64,000 nucleotides of DNA from an uncultured Prochlorococcus sp. (GCA_902596585.1 CACJUL010000003.1:19179-83178), one strand, 5' to 3'. Positions 6,756-14,638 are shown, counted from the first letter of the stretch. Notes: generated from the sequence alone by a model not told the origin. Made by a program: numbers and translations.

Positions 6756-6772
6756 ACACCATATGATGGTGT
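6756..6772. promoter_or_regulatory. Inverted repeat upstream of micro-gene
   Basis: ACACCATATGATGGTGT is a 7-bp inverted repeat with a 3-base centre, 30 bases upstream of the gene starting at 6726. It has the size of a dimeric regulator site. A similar unsymmetrical string, ACACCATATGTAGTG, occurs at about 1155. Confidence 0.3.
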
Positions 6773-6906
6773 CAACTGTAAATAATTCTCATATATTATT
6801 TCTTTGATTATTTTTGCGCAATAAAAATTGCTCATTTATTATCCTTCAAGTTTTTTAATTGATGATGCCAAAAAATCATAAATTTCAAAATTAATAATCC
6901 TTTTAA

Positions 6907-7122
6907 TTAAGCTATATTGAAGGATTTGAAAACATAAAATAAACCTCCTATTAGGATCAATATTGCCGCTCCATAAAAAAGAAAAGGGATAATTGGATAT
7001 TTATACAATGTAGACCTTACTTTTTGTTGTATGGCTTTTTTATCAAGTTGAGGCAACTTTATATCTTCAGTTTTTTTTCTAGGCGGAATGCCTAAATTTT
7101 TTCTTCTCTTTGCCTCTCCCAT
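6907..7122 (-). CDS. DUF2839 family protein (second copy)
   Basis: The frame is open from 7149, but the family's invariant start MGEAKRRKNLGIPPRKK corresponds to ATG 7122, which I use. The 71-residue product has a basic N-terminus, a polar middle and one C-terminal transmembrane helix (IIPFLFYGAAILILIGGLFYV). It is the paralogue of the gene at 4496-4696. The upstream gene on the same strand ends three bases before this start, so the two are cotranscribed. Confidence 0.75.
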   Translation of the reverse strand: MGEAKRRKNLGIPPRKKTEDIKLPQLDKKAIQQKVRSTLYKYPIIPFLFYGAAILILIGGLFYVFKSFNIA

Positions 7123-7124
7123 AA

Positions 7125-7355
7125 TTAATAATGAGGTATTCCCATACATTTAAAATAATTGTTATCAGCTAAATCTAAAATTTGATTCCATTCTTCATTA
7201 GATGTTTCCAAATTATTTTTGAAATCTTTTTCAAATTTAAGAATACACCTTTTTTCTATATTTTCTGGAGAATTATAATTTCTTAAAAAAGAGACACTCA
7301 AATACGATAATGATGAAAAAACTATAATTATTTTAGCAATCCTAAAATTATTCAT
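7125..7355 (-). CDS. Small secreted or anchored protein, 76 aa
   Basis: The product starts MNNFRIAKIIIVFSSLSYLS, a signal peptide or membrane anchor, followed by a polar domain with two cysteines (RCILKFEKDF and YFKCMGIPHY). Its layout resembles the small protein at 2691-2921, though the sequences are not clearly homologous. It precedes the DUF2839 gene by two bases. No family is recognised. Confidence 0.55.
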   Translation of the reverse strand: MNNFRIAKIIIVFSSLSYLSVSFLRNYNSPENIEKRCILKFEKDFKNNLETSNEEWNQILDLADNNYFKCMGIPHY

Positions 7356-7437
7356 ACCTTAAATGATATTGCCTTATAAAAAAAAAAGGTACTTGTTGGT
7401 TTTATAATTAATTTAATCTATTAAAAAAAATTATCAA

Positions 7438-7635
7438 ATGATAAATTCGGTGAATTATAACCATTTACCTATTCAGGATTTGGTTGTTTCAGGGTTAATA
7501 ATCTTTATAATGTCGACTATTATTGCCAATATTTACGACCCATTATTAGGAATAACTTATGCATTTGGGAATATACTTACTCTTACCTTTTTGAGCTGGT
7601 TGTACAAAGAGACTTGGAGTGATCCAAAGAAATAA
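7438..7635 (+). CDS. Small membrane protein, 65 aa
   Basis: ATG 7438. The product has two hydrophobic segments: DLVVSGLIIFIMSTIIANIY and a second from ITYAFGNILTLTFLSWLY, with a short charged tail KETWSDPKK. It is probably a two-helix integral membrane protein. It is divergent from the minus-strand gene at 7125-7355. I do not recognise a family. Confidence 0.5.
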   Translation: MINSVNYNHLPIQDLVVSGLIIFIMSTIIANIYDPLLGITYAFGNILTLTFLSWLYKETWSDPKK

Positions 7636-7708
7636 ATCTAATAAAGAAAAAAGATAAATAAAAAACTACTTCTCTATCTTTAATTTCGAAGAATACTTTA
7701 AATTAACT

Positions 7709-7867
7709 ATGTGCGTTGCAAGAAGAGAGAGTATCAAAAAAAATAATAAGCTTTCCAAGGTAGATTGGGGCATAACCATTAGTAGTAGCAAAAATGATAT
7801 ATCTTTAAAGAAACGAATTCCGAAAAAAAATCAACCCTTACATCATTTTTTATTCTCAAACTTATAA
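7709..7867 (+). CDS. Doubtful hypothetical ORF, 52 aa
   Basis: An ATG-started frame giving MCVARRESIKKNNKLSKVDW and ending in FLFSNL. It is basic and Ser/Lys-rich, with no ribosome binding site and no recognisable domain. It covers most of an otherwise empty stretch (7636-7908). I list it only because nothing better explains that stretch; it may be chance. Confidence 0.2.
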   Translation: MCVARRESIKKNNKLSKVDWGITISSSKNDISLKKRIPKKNQPLHHFLFSNL

Positions 7868-7908
7868 ATTGAATTTATCTTATAAAATCTCTGAGATTTA
7901 GATTGATT

Positions 7909-8022
7909 TTAATTTGAAAAATATTTTTCTGACCTCCTAAAGGCTTTTACTGCTCCTTTATAATCAAGATTTTTTAATTTTAACTTACTTTTTAGTTCTA
8001 GGATTTTTACTATTTGATTTCT
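7909..8022 (-). pseudogene. TPR-like fragment without a start codon
   Basis: A minus-strand frame gives RNQIVKILELKSKLKLKNLDY followed by KGAVKAFRRSEKYFSN and a stop. No ATG, GTG or TTG opens it. Its 'LDYKGAVKAFRRSEKYF' resembles a TPR helix pair, and the gene just upstream (8025-8264) contains the similar 'GNFKGAIDDKMKANAI'. The fragment is therefore probably the frameshifted C-terminal continuation, or a decayed duplicate, of that gene. Confidence 0.4.
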
Positions 8023-8024
8023 CT

Positions 8025-8264
8025 TTATTCCTCAATTTTCAGCTTATGATCGAAAATAAGATCAAATTTTGAGGAATACAATCTAGATAATTCTTCTCTA
8101 TATTTTTCAATAATTTTTTCATTACAAGATTTCGATTTCAAAATTGCATTAGCCTTCATTTTGTCATCTATTGCCCCTTTAAAATTTCCTTGTTTAAATT
8201 TCTTTTCACTTGATCTAGTTAGCTTAATAATATTTCCCAATATCAATTCATTAGAATCTTTCAT
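8025..8264 (-). CDS. Small TPR-like helical protein, 79 aa
   Basis: Starts MKDSNELILGNIIKLTRSSEKKFKQGNFKGAIDDKM..., a helix-turn-helix unit like one tetratricopeptide repeat ('KFKQGNFKGAIDDKMKANAI'). The rest is charged and helical. The same strand continues directly into an out-of-frame TPR-like fragment, so the gene may be truncated from a longer ancestor. Function unknown; a protein-protein contact role would be usual for TPR units. Confidence 0.5.
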   Translation of the reverse strand: MKDSNELILGNIIKLTRSSEKKFKQGNFKGAIDDKMKANAILKSKSCNEKIIEKYREELSRLYSSKFDLIFDHKLKIEE

Positions 8265-8344
8265 TTATTCATCAGAGCCTAGGTTAATGCTATCAGAATA
8301 AAGAAAAAACAACTTATTTTTTTAATACTCAAATAATTAAACAA

Positions 8345-8647
8345 TTAACCAATAACAAGTCCTTTTTCAAGAAGTAAATCGAAAACCTCCACACTTTTCA
8401 TTTTCCCAAATTGGGGGGGGGATTTATGTAAATCTAATATTTCAGCAAGGCACATAATCCAATACGTATCTTTTTTTAAATTTAGACCTTCACAAATATG
8501 GGTGGGGGCCGATTTAAAACAGCCAAAATTTGTTGATATATTAATATTCATGATTTGAGTTTCAAGTTCCAGAGTTAAAAGTTCTATTTCTTGCTCAGAA
8601 AGGGCAGTCCCAAAAGAATATGATTCAAATAAAAGTTGATAATTCAT
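8345..8647 (-). CDS. Hypothetical protein, 100 aa
   Basis: Begins MNYQLLFESYSFGTALSEQE and contains two cysteines in the middle. No membrane segment or signal. The codons for 'KSPPQF' contain an uninterrupted run of nine C on the coding strand (8414-8422), unusual in such AT-rich DNA and prone to slippage. Its stop is 80 bases from the TPR-like gene. No family recognised. Confidence 0.5.
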   Translation of the reverse strand: MNYQLLFESYSFGTALSEQEIELLTLELETQIMNINISTNFGCFKSAPTHICEGLNLKKDTYWIMCLAEILDLHKSPPQFGKMKSVEVFDLLLEKGLVIG

Positions 8648-8662
8648 AAAAGATTTATTTTT

Positions 8663-8944
8663 TCAAGAAATCCATCGAGTTATTTTTGTACCCTCATAAA
8701 TATGCCCTGAAGCTTCAACAATAGGTTTTGTTTCAGGATTCATAAAAATATCGTATAGAACATTTTCTGGTCCTTGAAAAATTACAGTTGCCCTTTTAAG
8801 ATCATCTATTGATTTACCAATATAAAATGTTTTTACACCCATTTCTTTAAACATAGACTGCTGTTCCTCAGCATTCATATGAGATTCATATTGTTCAAAC
8901 GTATTACTTAGTTGAAAATCTAGAATAGTAGTTTCAATGGTCAT
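8663..8944 (-). CDS. DUF3764 family protein
   Basis: The frame is open upstream to 8986, but ATG 8944 (MTIETTILDFQLSNTFEQYE) matches the family start. The product has the DUF3764 layout: a first strand, FEQYESHMNAEEQQ, then 'MGVKTFYIGKSIDDLKRATVIFQGPENVLYDIF'. This is a ferredoxin-fold, antibiotic-monooxygenase-like family of unknown role, common in marine picocyanobacteria. It is followed on the same strand after 15 bases by the hypothetical gene at 8345-8647. Confidence 0.7.
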   Translation of the reverse strand: MTIETTILDFQLSNTFEQYESHMNAEEQQSMFKEMGVKTFYIGKSIDDLKRATVIFQGPENVLYDIFMNPETKPIVEASGHIYEGTKITRWIS

Positions 8945-9080
8945 GGTAGTTATAAGATGTTTTTTAGATTTTAAATCTTTTTGCAAAAAATAATTGAATA
9001 AAGATTAGTTTTTATTAAGCAAGGTATTAACTAATTTTTATTTATGAGTTATAAATCAACTATAAAAATCGGTTTTAATT

Positions 9081-10424
9081 TTGAACTCAAAAATTTCTAA
9101 GAGAGAACAATGGACTAGCAAGCTGGGATTTATTCTTGCAGCCGCGGGAAGTGCAGTAGGTCTTGGCAACCTTTGGGGTTTCGCCTACAGAGCCTCTCAA
9201 GGCGGCGGAGCTGCTTTTGTACTTTTGTATGTATTGATCGTTTTGATTGTATGTATTCCAGTCTTTGTGGCTGAGATGGCTTTAGGAAGAAATGCTATGG
9301 CAAGTACATTACTTGCACCTATAAAGTTAGCAGGGAAGAATTGGTATCCATTAGGGATTTTGTTCTTTATAGCTCCTTTGGGTATAGCATCATATTATTC
9401 AGTGATAATGGGTTGGACTGCAGATACCTTGTTCCATTCTTTATTTTTTGGATTACCAAAAAATTTAACTGAAGCAGAAACTTTCTTTGGCTCAATTAGT
9501 AGCGGAAGCAGTGTTTTATTGGGACATCTATTAAGTCTTCTACTTACAGCCATAATTGTTTCATCAGGAATTAAAAAAGGTATAGAAAAGGTTACTAGAT
9601 ATTTCATGCCAATCCTTTTCGTAATTATTGTAATACTTGCTATTTGGGCTGCTTCACTTTCCGGAGCTTGGGACGGATATAAAACATTTTTATTTAAGTT
9701 TGATTTTAATGAATTAAGAAATCCTCAAACAATAAGAAACGCCTTTACACAGGCATTCTTTTCATTAAGTTTGGGGATTGGAATAATGGTTACATATGCT
9801 TCTTATCTAAATAAGAAAAGTAATCTACCAAAACTAAGTATTAGTGTCGCATCATTAGATACCTTAGTTGGACTAATGGCTGGCCTAATAACTTTCCCAA
9901 TAGTACTAACATTCGGTTTAAGTGACGCTATTTCTGAATCCACAGTTGGGGCTTTATTTATATCAATTCCAACAGGACTAGGTTCATATGGCGCAGCAGG
10001 TAGAGTTGTAGCTGTTGCATTTTTTTCATTAGCTTATATTGCAGCTATAACTTCTTCTGTTTCATTATTGGAAGTTCCAGTTTCCTCCTTAATGGATAAA
10101 TTTGGTTTTAAAAGAGAAAAATCGGTTTGGCTGATAACTCTATTCTTATTCTTAGCTGGTATTCCTTCTGCCTTGAATTTAAACATTCTTGGAACAGTTG
10201 ATTCGATCTTTGGAGGCGTATTACTTATATTTGGTGGCTTCTTGGTAACTTTCTTTATGGGATGGGTAGTCCCTGGAAAGTTCAATGAAGAGCTCAGTGA
10301 CTCAAAAGTAGGAGTCAAAACGACCCGTTATTTAAAATTCATGACAAGATGGGTAGCTCCTCCAATAATTGGTTTTGGACTATTTATTAGTTTGTTTGAT
10401 TTGCTGAACAGCTGGGTAAGTTAG
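9081..10424 (+). CDS. Na+-dependent transporter, NSS/SNF family
   Basis: 447 residues with about eleven to twelve hydrophobic segments. The N-terminus has the family signature GSAVGLGNLWGFAY, the unwound TM1 that binds Na+ and substrate in LeuT-type transporters, followed by GGGAAFVLLY and VAEMALGR. Later SLGIGIMVTYASY corresponds to TM6. Substrate is probably an amino acid or small amine; the family alone cannot say which. The start is TTG 9081, the most upstream start before the conserved region, without an obvious ribosome binding site. It stands alone between divergent DUF3764 and SelO. Confidence 0.9.
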   Translation: MNSKISKREQWTSKLGFILAAAGSAVGLGNLWGFAYRASQGGGAAFVLLYVLIVLIVCIPVFVAEMALGRNAMASTLLAPIKLAGKNWYPLGILFFIAPLGIASYYSVIMGWTADTLFHSLFFGLPKNLTEAETFFGSISSGSSVLLGHLLSLLLTAIIVSSGIKKGIEKVTRYFMPILFVIIVILAIWAASLSGAWDGYKTFLFKFDFNELRNPQTIRNAFTQAFFSLSLGIGIMVTYASYLNKKSNLPKLSISVASLDTLVGLMAGLITFPIVLTFGLSDAISESTVGALFISIPTGLGSYGAAGRVVAVAFFSLAYIAAITSSVSLLEVPVSSLMDKFGFKREKSVWLITLFLFLAGIPSALNLNILGTVDSIFGGVLLIFGGFLVTFFMGWVVPGKFNEELSDSKVGVKTTRYLKFMTRWVAPPIIGFGLFISLFDLLNSWVS

Positions 10425-10591
10425 ACAATATTTTGATGCCGAACCTTTTTTTAAGTAAATATTAAATTTTAAGTTCTATTAAATTTTAAAAGTAAAAGCA
10501 TAAACCATTCCTGATAAGAAAATATATAAGATATATCTAGATGTTGAATTTAAAGAAATTACAACGCAATCAACAATAGATTACAAATTTA

Positions 10592-12295
10592 ATGTCAACC
10601 AAGTCTAATTCATTAAAAGAAAAGCTTACGAAAAATTTTTCTGAATTTTCTCAGTTATCTGACTATTCTTTCATGAATTGTCTCAAAGCAGATCCTCAAT
10701 CAACTAAAGATGGGAATGATCATAAGCCGCGATCAGTATATTCAGGTCATTATGTACCAGTTGTTCCAACAGCATTACCAGATCCAGAATACATTTCACA
10801 TAGCAACAAACTTTTTAAAGAACTAGGATTAAGCCCAGATCTCACAAAAGACAAGAATTTTTGTAGTTTTTTCTCTGGAGATATTTCTGTTGCTGATTAT
10901 CCAATGAGTCCTGTTGGTTGGGCAACAGGTTATGCATTATCAATTTACGGTACTGAATATACCCAACAATGTCCCTTTGGCACCGGCAATGGTTATGGCG
11001 ATGGCAGAGCAATTTCTGTTTTTGAAGGTATATTCAATGGAAAAAGAATGGAGATGCAACTTAAAGGGGGGGGTCCAACCCCCTACTGTCGTGGAGCAGA
11101 TGGTAGAACTGTCTTAAGGTCTAGCGTAAGAGAATTTCTTGCACAGGAATTAATGGATGCCTTTGGAATCCCTACCTCAAGATCTTTAACACTTTATGTT
11201 TCACGATCAGAAATAGTTAGAAGGCCATGGTATTCAAAAGGCTCCAGATATTTTGAACCTGACATCATGATTGATACTCAAGCTGCAATTACTACGAGAG
11301 TCGCTCCATCTTTTGTACGTATTGGACAGCTTGAACTTTTTGCAAGACGAGTTCGGAATAATGCTCATGATGAAGCCCTTAAAGAGCTAAAGATGATAGT
11401 TCAACATCTAATAGATAGAAACTATCAAGTTGAAATTGAATATGGGACTTCATTTAAAAGTAAGGTTCTTAAACTGGCTTATTTATATAGATCGAGACTT
11501 ATATCTCTTGTAGTTAACTGGATGCGAGTTGGTTATTGTCAGGGCAATTTTAATAGTGATAATTGTGCTGCTGGAGGCTTTACCTTGGACTATGGACCTT
11601 TTGGATTCTGTGAATTATTTGATCCAAGGTTTCAACCATGGATAGGTGGAGGTGAACATTTCTCATTTTTCAACCAACCATCAGCTGCTGAGATCAACTT
11701 TAAAACATTTTGCTCCTCTCTAAAACCATTACTCTCAGAAAGCGAGGAAGATATTGAATTAATAGAACAAATCGAAAATGATTTTTCAAAATTAATGAAC
11801 CAGGAGTTAAAGAAAATGTGGGCAAATAAGCTTGGTTTAGAACATTACCACGAAACTATTATTAATGATTTTTTTAATCTAATGCTCATTTCAAAAGCTG
11901 ACTATACAATCTTGTTCCGTAAACTCTCTGATATACCTGATAATATTGTTTCTTTAAAAGAAAGCTTTTATTTACCAATTAATGAAGAGCTCAAGAATAA
12001 GTGGGAAGTCTGGATTCAAAACTGGCAATCAATTTTGAAAAAAGAGGCAAATATTAAAGAAAAATCGGCATTAATGAAATCCCTTAACCCAGTCTACACA
12101 TGGCGTGAATGGACAGTCCTTCCAGCATATGAGGAGGCTGAGAAAGGTAATTACAGCAAAATAAAGGAGTTGCAGGCTGTTTTTAGCAATCCCTACAAAG
12201 AGCAACCAACAGAGATAGATCAAAAATATAATCGACTAAAGCCAAGACAATATTTTAACCATGGAGGAGTTTCACATTGCAGTTGTTCTTCGTAA
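10592..12295 (+). CDS. selO: SelO-type protein adenylyltransferase
   Basis: 567 residues, full length for the SelO/YdiU (UPF0061) pseudokinase family, which transfers AMP from ATP to Ser, Thr or Tyr of redox-related proteins. Visible family blocks are SVYSGHYVPVVPTALPDP, 'PVGWATGYALSIYGTEY', QLKGGGPTPYCRGADGRTVL, 'SSVREFLAQELMDAFGIPTSR', 'RVAPSFVRIGQLELF', 'NSDNCAAGGFTLDYGPFGF' and 'NPVYTWREW'. The protein ends HCSCSS, the position where vertebrate SelO has selenocysteine; here it is Cys. Monocistronic, convergent with a cupin gene. Confidence 0.92.
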   Translation: MSTKSNSLKEKLTKNFSEFSQLSDYSFMNCLKADPQSTKDGNDHKPRSVYSGHYVPVVPTALPDPEYISHSNKLFKELGLSPDLTKDKNFCSFFSGDISVADYPMSPVGWATGYALSIYGTEYTQQCPFGTGNGYGDGRAISVFEGIFNGKRMEMQLKGGGPTPYCRGADGRTVLRSSVREFLAQELMDAFGIPTSRSLTLYVSRSEIVRRPWYSKGSRYFEPDIMIDTQAAITTRVAPSFVRIGQLELFARRVRNNAHDEALKELKMIVQHLIDRNYQVEIEYGTSFKSKVLKLAYLYRSRLISLVVNWMRVGYCQGNFNSDNCAAGGFTLDYGPFGFCELFDPRFQPWIGGGEHFSFFNQPSAAEINFKTFCSSLKPLLSESEEDIELIEQIENDFSKLMNQELKKMWANKLGLEHYHETIINDFFNLMLISKADYTILFRKLSDIPDNIVSLKESFYLPINEELKNKWEVWIQNWQSILKKEANIKEKSALMKSLNPVYTWREWTVLPAYEEAEKGNYSKIKELQAVFSNPYKEQPTEIDQKYNRLKPRQYFNHGGVSHCSCSS

Positions 12296-12338
12296 AAAGT
12301 GAATCCTAAAAATATGGATTAAATAACTTTGAAAAATT

Positions 12339-12761
12339 TTATTCATTTATGGCCGTAGGCATACCAACTACTGATACAACTCCCACATGAAGTATGGCTG
12401 GCTTCTTCCCAACATTTTTCACATAGTGGCTCCCCCCATTATTACTCTCTATAAATGCATCACCCGCTTTAAAGAAATTAATTTCTTCACCCCTTACATG
12501 TTTTAATCTTCCTCTGGTGACATGAATCAACATGGGGGAAGGATGAGTATGAATTGGAGTTTTCGAACCAACCGGAATCTTTACTTTTAAGAGTCTTAAT
12601 TCAGGCTTACCCTCGAGATAATTAAATTTTTTACCACTAAGTCCTTTTGAACTTTGAATAATAGGTATAACTTCAATCTTTTCTTCAGCAAAAGAGGTTT
12701 GTGGTAAGGCTAAAGTCCCAATAAAAAGGAAGCAAAATGGAATAAATTTTTTTAATTTCAT
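12339..12761 (-). CDS. Secreted cupin-domain protein
   Basis: ATG 12761 gives a typical signal peptide (MKLKKFIPFCFLFIGTLAL... ASFAEE-like end); a GTG six codons upstream is also possible. The mature protein is a single cupin: GSKTPIHTHPSPMLIHVTRG (metal-ligand motif 1 with two His) and 'FFKAGDAFIESNNGGSHYVKN' (motif 2). Cupins of this type bind a metal and are often enzymes or sensors; the substrate cannot be told. Periplasmic location follows from the signal peptide. Confidence 0.8.
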   Translation of the reverse strand: MKLKKFIPFCFLFIGTLALPQTSFAEEKIEVIPIIQSSKGLSGKKFNYLEGKPELRLLKVKIPVGSKTPIHTHPSPMLIHVTRGRLKHVRGEEINFFKAGDAFIESNNGGSHYVKNVGKKPAILHVGVVSVVGMPTAINE

Positions 12762-12812
12762 TAGATATTTGATTTTCACTAATAATAAGTATTTTGCAAA
12801 ATAATAACTAAT

Positions 12813-12974
12813 TTATTTTTTATATAACTTTTCTAATTGCTTAATTTCCTCTCTTAAATCCTTACCTCTCTCATTTAATTTATTATTTTTAATAACTATT
12901 GGGATAATCCACCAGGCTTGAAGACCTAAAAAGATAAATACTAGAATCAATAATTCAAAAGTTCCAGGCTGCAT
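12813..12974 (-). CDS. Small membrane protein with coiled tail, 53 aa
   Basis: Starts MQPGTFELLILVFIFLGLQA, one transmembrane helix, followed by WWIIPIVIKNNK and a charged helical tail (ERGKDLREEIKQLEKLYKK). Layout: short periplasmic N-terminus, single helix, cytoplasmic coiled tail. It resembles small cyanobacterial proteins of unknown function. It is upstream of the cupin gene on the same strand, 50 bases away. Confidence 0.55.
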   Translation of the reverse strand: MQPGTFELLILVFIFLGLQAWWIIPIVIKNNKLNERGKDLREEIKQLEKLYKK

Positions 12975-13047
12975 TTGATAAATAAACCTTCTTTGTAAAT
13001 ACTAATATTCTAAAAGCTATTAAATATTCATGAGATTTACAATATTT

Positions 13048-13266
13048 CTAGGCTGCCTCTAATTCAATATTAAGTTCAATACCTTTTGATATTATTGCTT
13101 CTTTAAAGTCAATTAGTTTACCAATAATTTTTTGCTTCTCCTGTTCAGTTTTATAGACATCCTCAACAACCTCCTGCATTGCAAGTGTTACTTTTTGTAG
13201 TTTGATTTCTAAATCTTCCCTGTAATTCATAAGCTCAACTAAATTATCTTTTTTATTAAAAAACAA
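13048..13266 (-). CDS. Coiled-coil hypothetical protein, 72 aa
   Basis: Starts MFFNKKDNLVELMNYREDLEIK and is helical nearly throughout, with heptad-spaced leucines, isoleucines and valines. No Cys, membrane segment or signal. Small coiled-coil proteins of this size are frequent in the organism. It is divergent from the DUF1651-like gene at 13380. Function unknown. Confidence 0.5.
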   Translation of the reverse strand: MFFNKKDNLVELMNYREDLEIKLQKVTLAMQEVVEDVYKTEQEKQKIIGKLIDFKEAIISKGIELNIELEAA

Positions 13267-13379
13267 AATTATTATTAGTAAATGAGTACATTACCCTAAA
13301 AGGATTGACAGAAAAACATAATGAATATAATTTATAGTACAAATGTATTAAAATTCAAATAGCCTTTTAAGGTGAAATT

Positions 13380-13745
13380 ATGAAGCCTAATTACTCATTT
13401 GGTTGTAGCACTTGTAAGCCAAGCGGATGTTTACTAAATCCCGAAGGCAGCAGAATGATCTTTTTCGAAGAATGCAAAAATATCCCTAAACCTAACCTAA
13501 AAATTCATACTCATCTTTTTTATGCAAATCACCTTGGAGAGCCTGCAGGTTACAAATCCTCAGAAAAACTAAAAATAGATGCAGCCTGGGAAAAGTGGCA
13601 CGAACTTCGTAAAAAGGCTGGACAGAGGTCAATTACCATTACGGATAAAGATTCTCCGTCAAAAAAATACTCAAAAAAACAATTATTAATCGATATGACA
13701 CATAATTGCTACATATATGTAATTTTTATCTTGAAAATAAGTTAA
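13380..13745 (+). CDS. DUF1651-like protein
   Basis: Starts MKPNYSFGCSTCKPSGCLLNPEG with three closely spaced cysteines (C-x2-C-x4-C), then the DUF1651 pattern: a strand-rich middle and 'AAWEKWHELRKKAGQRS', with the conserved Trp. DUF1651 is a small family known mainly from Prochlorococcus and marine Synechococcus. The last 20 residues (THNCYIYVIFILKIS) look unlike the family and may be an extension past the usual end. It lies directly upstream of the hli cluster. Confidence 0.6.
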   Translation: MKPNYSFGCSTCKPSGCLLNPEGSRMIFFEECKNIPKPNLKIHTHLFYANHLGEPAGYKSSEKLKIDAAWEKWHELRKKAGQRSITITDKDSPSKKYSKKQLLIDMTHNCYIYVIFILKIS

Positions 13746-13759
13746 TTTTGAACTAGCTC

Positions 13760-13804
13760 TTTACATTAATTAATATTAGTGTTACATTAGTTAACAATTA
13801 CATA
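13760..13804 (+). promoter_or_regulatory. HLR1-like half-sites upstream of hli genes
   Basis: Three copies of the (G/T)TTACA(T/A)(T/A) half-site bound by the response regulator RpaB lie just upstream of the hli start: TTTACATT at 13760, GTTACATT at 13781 and ATTACATA at 13797. In the described HLR1 element two half-sites are 2 bases apart; here they are 13 and 8 bases apart, so regulation by RpaB is an inference. Confidence 0.45.
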
Positions 13805-13810
13805 ACTTAA

Positions 13811-14017
13811 ATGGCTAATTCAAACGTTACTACTGAATCAGGCGGCAGACAGAATATGTTTCCAACTGAGACACGTCCTTACATAGATGAGTCTGTTTCA
13901 TATGACAGCTACCCACAAAATGCAGAAAAAGTTAACGGTCGTTGGGCAATGATTGGGCTTGTTGCATTAGTAGGTGCTTACGTTTCAACTGGACAAATTA
14001 TTCCTGGCATTTTTTAA
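13811..14017 (+). CDS. hli: High-light-inducible (HLIP) protein 1
   Basis: 68 residues. A polar N-terminal extension of about 40 residues is followed by one chlorophyll-binding helix, EKVNGRWAMIGLVALVGAY, with the ExxNxRxAM motif that ligates chlorophyll in ELIP/HLIP proteins, and the ending STGQIIPGIF. HLIPs dissipate excess energy and protect newly made photosystems in the thylakoid. Its stop TAA overlaps the next start (TAATG), so it is translationally coupled to the second hli gene. Confidence 0.93.
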   Translation: MANSNVTTESGGRQNMFPTETRPYIDESVSYDSYPQNAEKVNGRWAMIGLVALVGAYVSTGQIIPGIF

Positions 14018-14277
14018 TGAGTCCACTTTCAGGTTTCTTAGCGGTAATTGTATTCTTTACAGCCATACTCGTTGCTTATCTAACCAAGCAATTTCAAAAC
14101 GAAAATTCAAACTATTCATCTTTTAATCAAATGAAAAAAACAAACACAAAAGTCAAAACAATCGAGAAAGAAAAAGTAGTTGCAGAAACTCTTAACGGAA
14201 GATTCGCAATGCTTGGACTAATTGCTGCTATGGGGGCATATCTAACAACAGGTCAAATTATTCCTGGTTTCGTTTAA
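14017..14277 (+). CDS. hli: High-light-inducible (HLIP) protein 2, with extra helix
   Basis: 86 residues from ATG 14017, which overlaps the stop of the previous hli gene. Unusually for an HLIP it has an additional N-terminal membrane helix (FLAVIVFFTAILVAYL), then a basic linker and the chlorophyll-binding helix VAETLNGRFAMLGLIAAMGAY ending in TTGQIIPGFV. The last 25 residues are close to those of the upstream gene, indicating tandem duplication. It acts in the thylakoid with the other cluster members. Confidence 0.9.
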   Translation: MSPLSGFLAVIVFFTAILVAYLTKQFQNENSNYSSFNQMKKTNTKVKTIEKEKVVAETLNGRFAMLGLIAAMGAYLTTGQIIPGFV

Positions 14278-14304
14278 AATTTACTATTTAATAAACATAG
14301 AAAA

Positions 14305-14433
14305 ATGGAAAATTCAAAACCAACTTATTGGCAAAACGCCGAGAGAACTAATGGAAGAATGGCAATGATGGGTTTATTTGCATTAGTTGTAAATTACGGC
14401 TTATTCGGCTGGATTATCCCAGGAATTTTTTAA
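14305..14433 (+). CDS. hli: High-light-inducible (HLIP) protein 3, short form
   Basis: 42 residues, little more than the chlorophyll-binding helix: MENSKPTYWQNAERTNGRMA, then MMGLFALVVNYGLFGWIIPGIF. The ExxNGRxAM signature is intact (AERTNGRMAM). This is the minimal HLIP form typical of high-light Prochlorococcus. It lies 27 bases after the second hli gene and is followed by ATG of the next gene within one base, giving a four-gene unit. Confidence 0.92.
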   Translation: MENSKPTYWQNAERTNGRMAMMGLFALVVNYGLFGWIIPGIF

Positions 14434-14434
14434 A

Positions 14435-14614
14435 ATGAATTTAGGATTACTTTTTCTTAAAGTTAATACTCTAGGCGTTATAACTCTTTCCGAACTTGAT
14501 TGGATAACTAATCATCAATCTGAATTTTCGAGGTTAGATATGTCTTTAGTTATCAAAATCGGCCGTCTTATGGATTCTGGAGTTGTCGAAATCGATAATA
14601 GATTGCCTGTTTAA
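14435..14614 (+). CDS. Hypothetical protein linked to hli cluster, 59 aa
   Basis: Starts MNLGLLFLKVNTLGVITLSE and continues with ELDWITNHQSEFSRLDMSLVIKIGRLMDSG to VVEIDNRLPV. It looks like a small winged-helix or RHH-sized soluble domain rather than a membrane protein. It begins one base after the stop of the short hli gene and ends before a strong terminator, so it is the last gene of the hli transcript. A role in HLIP function is suggested by position only. Confidence 0.65.
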   Translation: MNLGLLFLKVNTLGVITLSELDWITNHQSEFSRLDMSLVIKIGRLMDSGVVEIDNRLPV

Positions 14615-14638
14615 TTTATAAAAAATTTGATCGTCATG

